Source: Marmoricola sp.
GTDB lineage: Bacteria > Actinomycetota > Actinomycetes > Propionibacteriales > Nocardioidaceae
Direction: 5' to 3'
Assembly: GCF_025965215.1 (NCBI RefSeq)
Contig: NZ_JAOPXI010000070.1
Coordinates: 1-64,000 of the forward strand
DNA length: 64,000 nucleotides
The notes under the pieces are model-generated. The model ran no database searches. It saw only the letters and a program-made list of their open reading frames with translations, and was not told the origin of the DNA. A program made the position numbers and the translations under genes. Below are positions 58,637 to 64,000 of this stretch, piece after piece. The stretch's first letter is position 1, and each line of letters begins with the position of its first letter.

Positions 58637-60252
58637 AGCGGGATGTTCCCGTGCTTGCGCGGCGGCAGCGTCTCGCGCTTCGAGGCGAGCAGGCGCATGG
58701 CGCGGACGATCTCGATCCGGGTCTCGTGCGGGGCGACGACCGCGTCGATGTACCCACGCTCCGCGGCGATGTACGGGTTGGCCAGGGTGTCTTCGTACTC
58801 GCTGATCAGCTGGGCGCGCCGGGCCTCGACGTCTCCGCCGTCGGCCTCGACCTGGTGCAGCTCCTTGCGGTGGATGATGTTCGCCGCACCCTGGGCGCCC
58901 ATCACGGCGATCTGGGCCGTCGGCCAGGCCAGGTTGATGTCGGCACCGAGGTGCTTGGAGGCCATCACGTCGTACGCGCCGCCGTAGGCCTTGCGCGTGA
59001 TCAGGGTGATCAGCGGCACGGTGGCCTCGGCATAGGCGTAGATGAGCTTTGCGCCGCGGCGGATGATGCCGTTCCACTCCTGGTCGGTGCCGGGCAGGAA
59101 GCCGGGGACGTCGACGAAGGTGATCACCGGGATGTTGAACGCGTCGCAGGTGCGCACGAACCGCGCCGCCTTCTCGGAGGCGTTGATGTCCAGGCAGCCC
59201 GCGAACTGCATCGGCTGGTTCGCGACCACGCCGACCGACTTGCCCTCGATCCGGCCGTAGCCGATCAGGATGTTCGGTGCGAACAGCGGCATCACCTCGA
59301 GGAACTCCTCGTCGTCCAGGACAGCCTCGATGACGGTGTGCATGTCGTAGGGCTGGTTCGGGGAGTCCGGGATGACCGTGTCCAGCGATCGGTCGAGGTC
59401 GCTGACCTCCAGGTCGGCCACCTCCTCGAACGACGGCGCCGGGTCGAGGTTGTTCTGCGGCAGGTAGGACAGCAGCGCCTTGACGTACTCGATCGCGTCG
59501 TCCTCGTCGGTGCCCATGTAGTGGGCGTTGCCGGACTTCGTGTTGTGGGTCCGGGCGCCGCCGAGGTCCTCCATCGTGACGTCCTCGCCGGTGACGGTCT
59601 TGATCACGTCCGGTCCGGTGAGGAACATGTGGGAGGTGCCGTCGACCATGATGGTGAAGTCGGTGACGGCGGGGGAGTAGACGTGGCCCCCGGCGCACGA
59701 GCCCATGATCAGGCTGATCTGCGGGATGACGCCGGAGGCGTGCACGTTGCGGCGGAAGATCTCGCCGTACAGGCCGAGGCTGACGACGCCTTCCTGGATG
59801 CGCGCACCGGCGCCCTCGTTGATCCCGATGATGGGACAGCCCATCTTCATGGCCAGATCCATCACCTTGGTGATCTTCTCGCCGTACACCTCGCCGAGCG
59901 ATCCGCCGAAGATGCTGAAGTCCTGGGAGAACACGCAGGCCTGGCGTCCGTCGATCGTGCCGAAACCGGTGATCACACCGTCGCCGTACGGTCGGTTCTT
60001 CTCCAGGCCGAAGGCGACCGAGCGGTGCCGGGCGAGCTCATCGAGCTCGACGAAGGAGCCCTCGTCGAACAGCGTCTCGATGCGCTCGCGGGCAGTCTTC
60101 TTGCCCTTGGCGTGCTGCTTCTCGATGGCCTTCTCGGAACCTGCGTGCACGGCCTCGTCGATGCGACGCTCCAGGTCGGCGAGCTTGCCCGCCGTGGTGT
60201 GGATGTCGATGTCAGCGGGCACGTCGGTGCCCTCACCGGGATGTGCGCTCAC
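58633..60252 (-). CDS. accD5: Acyl-CoA carboxylase beta subunit (carboxyltransferase)
   Basis: [95 protein letters not shown]. Confidence 0.95.
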   Translation of the reverse strand: MSAHPGEGTDVPADIDIHTTAGKLADLERRIDEAVHAGSEKAIEKQHAKGKKTARERIETLFDEGSFVELDELARHRSVAFGLEKNRPYGDGVITGFGTIDGRQACVFSQDFSIFGGSLGEVYGEKITKVMDLAMKMGCPIIGINEGAGARIQEGVVSLGLYGEIFRRNVHASGVIPQISLIMGSCAGGHVYSPAVTDFTIMVDGTSHMFLTGPDVIKTVTGEDVTMEDLGGARTHNTKSGNAHYMGTDEDDAIEYVKALLSYLPQNNLDPAPSFEEVADLEVSDLDRSLDTVIPDSPNQPYDMHTVIEAVLDDEEFLEVMPLFAPNILIGYGRIEGKSVGVVANQPMQFAGCLDINASEKAARFVRTCDAFNIPVITFVDVPGFLPGTDQEWNGIIRRGAKLIYAYAEATVPLITLITRKAYGGAYDVMASKHLGADINLAWPTAQIAVMGAQGAANIIHRKELHQVEADGGDVEARRAQLISEYEDTLANPYIAAERGYIDAVVAPHETRIEIVRAMRLLASKRETLPPRKHGNIPL

Positions 60253-60319
60253 GCTGGGACTCCTTCTCAGGCCGGCCGTCTGCTGGCCACGGGGTGGAAC
60301 GTGGGCCAATCTAGTGCCT

Positions 60320-61084
60320 GTGCCGACACCTGAATCCGACTGGTCACCCCTCGAACCCGACGCGCTCGACGCAGCGGCCGGACCTGGCTGGTCGGTGAGC
60401 CTGCATCCCGAGGCGACCTCGACCAACGAGCTCGCCGCCCTCAATCCTGTCGCGGACTCGCTGGTCGTCGCCGATCACCAGACCGCCGGACGTGGACGCC
60501 TCGACCGGACCTGGGAGACCCCGCCCGGGACCGCGCTCACGTTCAGCGCCGTGGTCGACCCGGGACTGGCCGACCACGACTGGCCGCTGCTGCCACTCGC
60601 GGTCGCGCTGGCCGTGGCCGACGGGCTGCGTACCGCGGCAGGGGTGCCGGTCGCCGTCAAGTGGCCCAACGACGTGCTCATCGAGGGGGGCAAGGTCGCC
60701 GGGATCCTGCTCGAACGGGTGCAGGGCGATCGGCCCCTGGCCATCATCGGTATCGGGATCAACGTCGGGCTGGACGTCGAGCACCTGCCGGTGCCGACAG
60801 CCACGTCGCTGCGGATCGCCGGGGCCGAGGTCGACCGGACCGCGGTCTTCGCGGCCGTCGTGCCGGCGCTCGGGGCGATCCTGACGGCGCTGCGCAGGGA
60901 ACCGAGCGCCGTGCTCGAGCGGTACCGGTCCGAGTGCGACACGATCGGGCGCGAGGTCGAGGTGCACCTGCCCGACGGGCAGCTGCTGGTCGGTACGGCG
61001 AGCGGGATCGACCGGCACGGCCGACTGGTCGTGGGCGAATCCACAATCGGCGCCGGAGACGTCGTGCACGTGCGCCCGGCGTGA
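60320..61084 (+). CDS. birA: Biotin-[acetyl-CoA-carboxylase] ligase
   Basis: [59 protein letters not shown]. Confidence 0.95.
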   Translation: MPTPESDWSPLEPDALDAAAGPGWSVSLHPEATSTNELAALNPVADSLVVADHQTAGRGRLDRTWETPPGTALTFSAVVDPGLADHDWPLLPLAVALAVADGLRTAAGVPVAVKWPNDVLIEGGKVAGILLERVQGDRPLAIIGIGINVGLDVEHLPVPTATSLRIAGAEVDRTAVFAAVVPALGAILTALRREPSAVLERYRSECDTIGREVEVHLPDGQLLVGTASGIDRHGRLVVGESTIGAGDVVHVRPA

Positions 61085-61085
61085 C

Positions 61086-61604
61086 ATGATCCGAGGCGTG
61101 GTGATCAACAAGAAGCTCCTCAACCCGGGCGAACGGGTGGTCTTCAGCACGCGGACCCACATCAAGGCCCTTGTCCTGCCTGCGCTCATCCTCCTCGTCG
61201 TGGCCGGGGTCTCCGGCTACCTCGCCAGCGTGCCGAGCAGCGACACCAAGCACAAGAACGCCTTCTACATCGCTATCGCGGTCGTCGCCGGCGTGCTGAT
61301 CCTCTGGTTCTGCGTGCGGCCGTTCCTGAACTGGCTGACCGCGACCTACACGGTGACCGACCGTCGCCTGACCACCCACCAGGGCGTGCTGTCTCGCACC
61401 GGCCACGACATCCAGCTCTCCAGGATCAGCGACGTGTCCTACGAGAAGGGGATCCTCGACCGGATCCTCGGGTGCGGCACGCTGATCATCAAGGACGCGA
61501 GCGAACTCGGCGTGCGGCTGCCCGACGTCCCTGGCGTCGAGGAGAAGCAGAGGATCCTCTCGGAGCTCCTGTTCCAGGACTCCCAACGCGATGCAGGAGC
61601 CTGA
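61086..61604 (+). CDS. PH domain-containing membrane protein
   Basis: NPGERVVFSTRTHIKALVLPALILLVVAGVSGYLA...YTVTDRRLTTHQGVLSRTGHDIQLSRISDVSYEKGILDRILGCGTLII. Confidence 0.9.
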   Translation: MIRGVVINKKLLNPGERVVFSTRTHIKALVLPALILLVVAGVSGYLASVPSSDTKHKNAFYIAIAVVAGVLILWFCVRPFLNWLTATYTVTDRRLTTHQGVLSRTGHDIQLSRISDVSYEKGILDRILGCGTLIIKDASELGVRLPDVPGVEEKQRILSELLFQDSQRDAGA

Positions 61605-62607
61605 GCCCGAACGCGGAGCGCGGACCGAACCGCCCACCGTCGCTGATCTCGAACGGGCCATCCTCGGCGAGGTCCCGAGCCTGCGCGGCAGCGAGGTGGC
61701 GACGGCCAGCGGCGTCTCGCTGGGCGATGCACGGCGGCTGTGGCGCGCGCTCGGCTTCCCGGACACCGCGAACCAACCGGCCTTCACCCACGCCGACGTC
61801 GACGCGCTCGCCCTGGTCGACCGTGCGGCCAAGGACGCCGGCATCGACATGGAGACGATGCTGCGGGTGATCCGCGCGGTCGGGCACACGGTTGCGCGGC
61901 TCGCCGACTGGGAGGTGGCCACGCTCTCGACCGCGATCGACGAATTCGCGACCGCATCTCCCCACGAGCCGCACGCGATGCACTCGGCTCTCGACCTGAT
62001 CGACGCGCTGGCGCCGCACTTCGACGGGCTCCTGGTCTACGCCTGGCGTCGGCACCTGGCGGCCGCTGTCAGCCGGATCGAGATGCTCGGCGCGAACGAG
62101 GAGGACCTGCACGTCCCGCAGGCCACCGTCGGGTTCGCCGACCTGGTGTCGTTCACGGCGCTGAGCAACGAGCTCGACGAACATGAGATCGGCGACCTGG
62201 TGGAGGTCTTCGAGACGCGGTGCTCGGACGTCATCTCCGAGCACAACGGACGGGTGATCAAGACGCTCGGCGACTCGGTGCTGTTCCTGGAGTCGGATCC
62301 CGCCCAGGCGATCGACATCGCGCTGGACATCATCCGCGTCATCGGCGGCGACGAGCGGCTTCCCGACGTACGGATCGGGCTCGCGACAGGGCCGATCGTG
62401 TTACGGATGGGCGACGTCTACGGCCCGCCGGTCAACCTGGCCGCACGGTTCACCGCGGTGGCCCGGCGCAACCGCGTGATCATCGATGAGCGCACTGCCG
62501 AGCTCCTCTCGCCTGCGGAGTTCGAGACCCGACCCTTGCCGGCCCGACCGATTCGGGGCTTCGGCGACATCGAACCGGTCACCGTCCGGCGCGTCCGACC
62601 CAGGTAG
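61591..62607 (+). CDS. Class III adenylate cyclase with Rv1264-like N-terminal regulatory domain
   Basis: VGFADLVSFTALSNELDEHEIGDLVEVFETRCSDVISEHNGRVIKTLGDSVLFLE...GDVYGPPVNLAARFTAVARRNRVIID; metal Asp, Lys, Asn/Arg positions present. Confidence 0.9.
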   Translation: MQEPEPERGARTEPPTVADLERAILGEVPSLRGSEVATASGVSLGDARRLWRALGFPDTANQPAFTHADVDALALVDRAAKDAGIDMETMLRVIRAVGHTVARLADWEVATLSTAIDEFATASPHEPHAMHSALDLIDALAPHFDGLLVYAWRRHLAAAVSRIEMLGANEEDLHVPQATVGFADLVSFTALSNELDEHEIGDLVEVFETRCSDVISEHNGRVIKTLGDSVLFLESDPAQAIDIALDIIRVIGGDERLPDVRIGLATGPIVLRMGDVYGPPVNLAARFTAVARRNRVIIDERTAELLSPAEFETRPLPARPIRGFGDIEPVTVRRVRPR

Positions 62608-62639
62608 GCCAGCGCCACGGTCCCCGATAGGGTCGACGT

Positions 62640-63800
62640 GTGCCTGAGGACCTTGCGCCCACGATCGCCGTCATCGGCGGGGGGCAGCTGGCCCGGATGA
62701 TGGCCGAACCGGCCGCAGCGATGGGGATCCCGCTCCGGCTGCTCGCCGAGGCCGAAGGGGTCTCCGCAGCCCAGGTGATCGTCGACTACGAGGTCGGCGA
62801 CTACACGGATCTGGCCGACCTGCGCCGGATCACGAAGGGTTGCACCGTGGTCACCTTCGACCACGAGCACGTGCCGAGCGCCCACCTGCACGCGCTCGAG
62901 TCCGACGGGATCGCCGTACGGCCGGGCCCGGAAGCCCTGGTGCACGCGCAGGACAAGGGCGTGATGCGACGAGCCCTGGGCGAGCTGGGCGTCCCGTGCC
63001 CGCGCAACGCGGTCGTGGCCGACGCTGCGGAGGCGGTCGCCTTCGGGTTGCCGTGCGTGCTCAAGACGACCCGCGGCGGGTACGACGGCAAGGGAGTGTG
63101 GTTCGTCCGGTCCGAGGCCGAGTGCGCCGACGCGTTCGCGGCCGCCGCCACCGCCGGGGTCGAGATCCTGGCCGAGGAGCTCGTCGACTTCCGCCGCGAG
63201 CTCTCGGCCCTGGTGGCTCGCTCGCCGTCGGGCCAGGTCGCCGCGTGGCCGGTCGTGGCCAGTGAGCAGCGCGACGGCGTCTGCCGCGAGGTGATCGCGC
63301 CGGCCCCCGACCTGGATGCCGACCTGGCCGTGCAGGCACAGCAGATCGCGATGCGGATCGCCGGCGAACTCGACGTCATCGGGGTGCTGGCCGTCGAGCT
63401 GTTCGAGACGACCGATGGTCGCGTGCTGGTCAACGAGCTCGCGATGCGACCGCACAACACCGGCCACTGGACCCAGGACGGCGCGGTGACCTCGCAGTTC
63501 GAGAACCACCTGCGGGCCGTCCTGGATCTCCCGCTCGGCGCGCCGGACGCTCGCACGCCGTGGACCGTCATGGTCAACATCCTCGGTTCCTCGGGGCCCA
63601 CCGCGCGCCTGTACGACGGGTACCCCCATGCGCTGGCCCGTGACCCGCGGCTGCGCGTGCACCTGTACGGCAAGTCGATGCGTCCGGGACGCAAGGTCGG
63701 TCACGTCAACGCCTACGGCGACGATCTGGACGACTGCCTGGAACGTGCCCGTCATGCGGCAGCATGGTTCGCAGGCGACCTAGGAGAAGAGAGCGAATGA
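62640..63800 (+). CDS. purK: 5-(carboxyamino)imidazole ribonucleotide synthase
   Basis: [84 protein letters not shown]. Confidence 0.96.
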   Translation: MPEDLAPTIAVIGGGQLARMMAEPAAAMGIPLRLLAEAEGVSAAQVIVDYEVGDYTDLADLRRITKGCTVVTFDHEHVPSAHLHALESDGIAVRPGPEALVHAQDKGVMRRALGELGVPCPRNAVVADAAEAVAFGLPCVLKTTRGGYDGKGVWFVRSEAECADAFAAAATAGVEILAEELVDFRRELSALVARSPSGQVAAWPVVASEQRDGVCREVIAPAPDLDADLAVQAQQIAMRIAGELDVIGVLAVELFETTDGRVLVNELAMRPHNTGHWTQDGAVTSQFENHLRAVLDLPLGAPDARTPWTVMVNILGSSGPTARLYDGYPHALARDPRLRVHLYGKSMRPGRKVGHVNAYGDDLDDCLERARHAAAWFAGDLGEESE

Positions 63801-64000
63801 GCGACGCGACCGTTGGCCCCGTTGTCGGCATCGTGATGGGCTCCGACTCCGACTGGCCGGTGATGAAGGCGGCTGCCGAGGCGTTGGCCGAGTTCGACGT
63901 CGCGCTGGAGGCCGACGTCGTGTCCGCGCACCGGATGCCGGACGAGATGCTCGCCTACGGTCGCGAGGCCGCCGGTCGGGGGCTCAAGGTGATCATCGCC
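63797..64000 (+). CDS. purE: 5-(carboxyamino)imidazole ribonucleotide mutase (partial)
   Basis: [59 protein letters not shown]. Confidence 0.96.
   Translation, partial: MSDATVGPVVGIVMGSDSDWPVMKAAAEALAEFDVALEADVVSAHRMPDEMLAYGREAAGRGLKVIIA

Noticed and set aside
58651-60333. 560-aa plus-strand ORF
   Set aside because: Antisense to accD5, which has strong family motifs.
62418-63755. 445-aa minus-strand ORF
   Set aside because: Antisense to the cyclase and purK; shadow ORF.
1-64000. CRISPR array, prophage, transposase, rRNA or tRNA genes
   Set aside because: No regularly spaced repeats, phage/IS proteins or recognisable structural RNA sequence seen by eye; a tRNAscan/CRISPR finder run would be needed to exclude them fully.

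Overview
A 64 kb high-GC actinobacterial chromosomal window, probably Nocardioidaceae-like from codon usage and protein content. It is densely packed with about 60 protein genes. I saw no CRISPR array, IS element, prophage, rRNA or tRNA.

Main blocks from left to right:
- Two different succinate dehydrogenase/fumarate reductase operons transcribed divergently (0-5.7 kb).
- Methylmalonyl-CoA mutase mutA-mutB-meaB (6.9-11.8 kb).
- A nucleoside uptake and catabolism block: BMP lipoprotein, ABC transporter, cdd, deoA, MaoC, add. After a decayed 13E12/HNH gene it continues with a kinase, a truncated ALDH, a full ALDH, deoC, a phosphosugar mutase and pnp (13-34.5 kb).
- A tandem pair of large uncharacterised membrane proteins (34.5-39.2 kb), with a third homolog at 50.5-52.8 kb next to glycan genes (GT2, epimerase, two GtrA, rmlB, rmlA).
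- Acyl-CoA carboxylase genes (accA3-like at 45-47 kb; accE, accD and birA at 58-61 kb), an adenylate cyclase, and purK/purE at the right end.

From memory, the gene content resembles the M. tuberculosis Rv3274c-Rv3319 neighbourhood, so most of the backbone is ordinary.

Most unusual items:
- A duplicated, mostly synonymously diverged sdhB 3' end.
- A three-copy GT-C-like membrane protein family with an 82-bp identical tract between the tandem copies.
- A split ALDH16-like pair coupled to deoC.
- Twin MerR operators with identical leaderless promoter geometry.
- The palindrome GACTATAGTC centred in two divergent glycan-gene promoters.
- A dispersed intergenic repeat family.

All calls come from reading the sequence; no database search was run.
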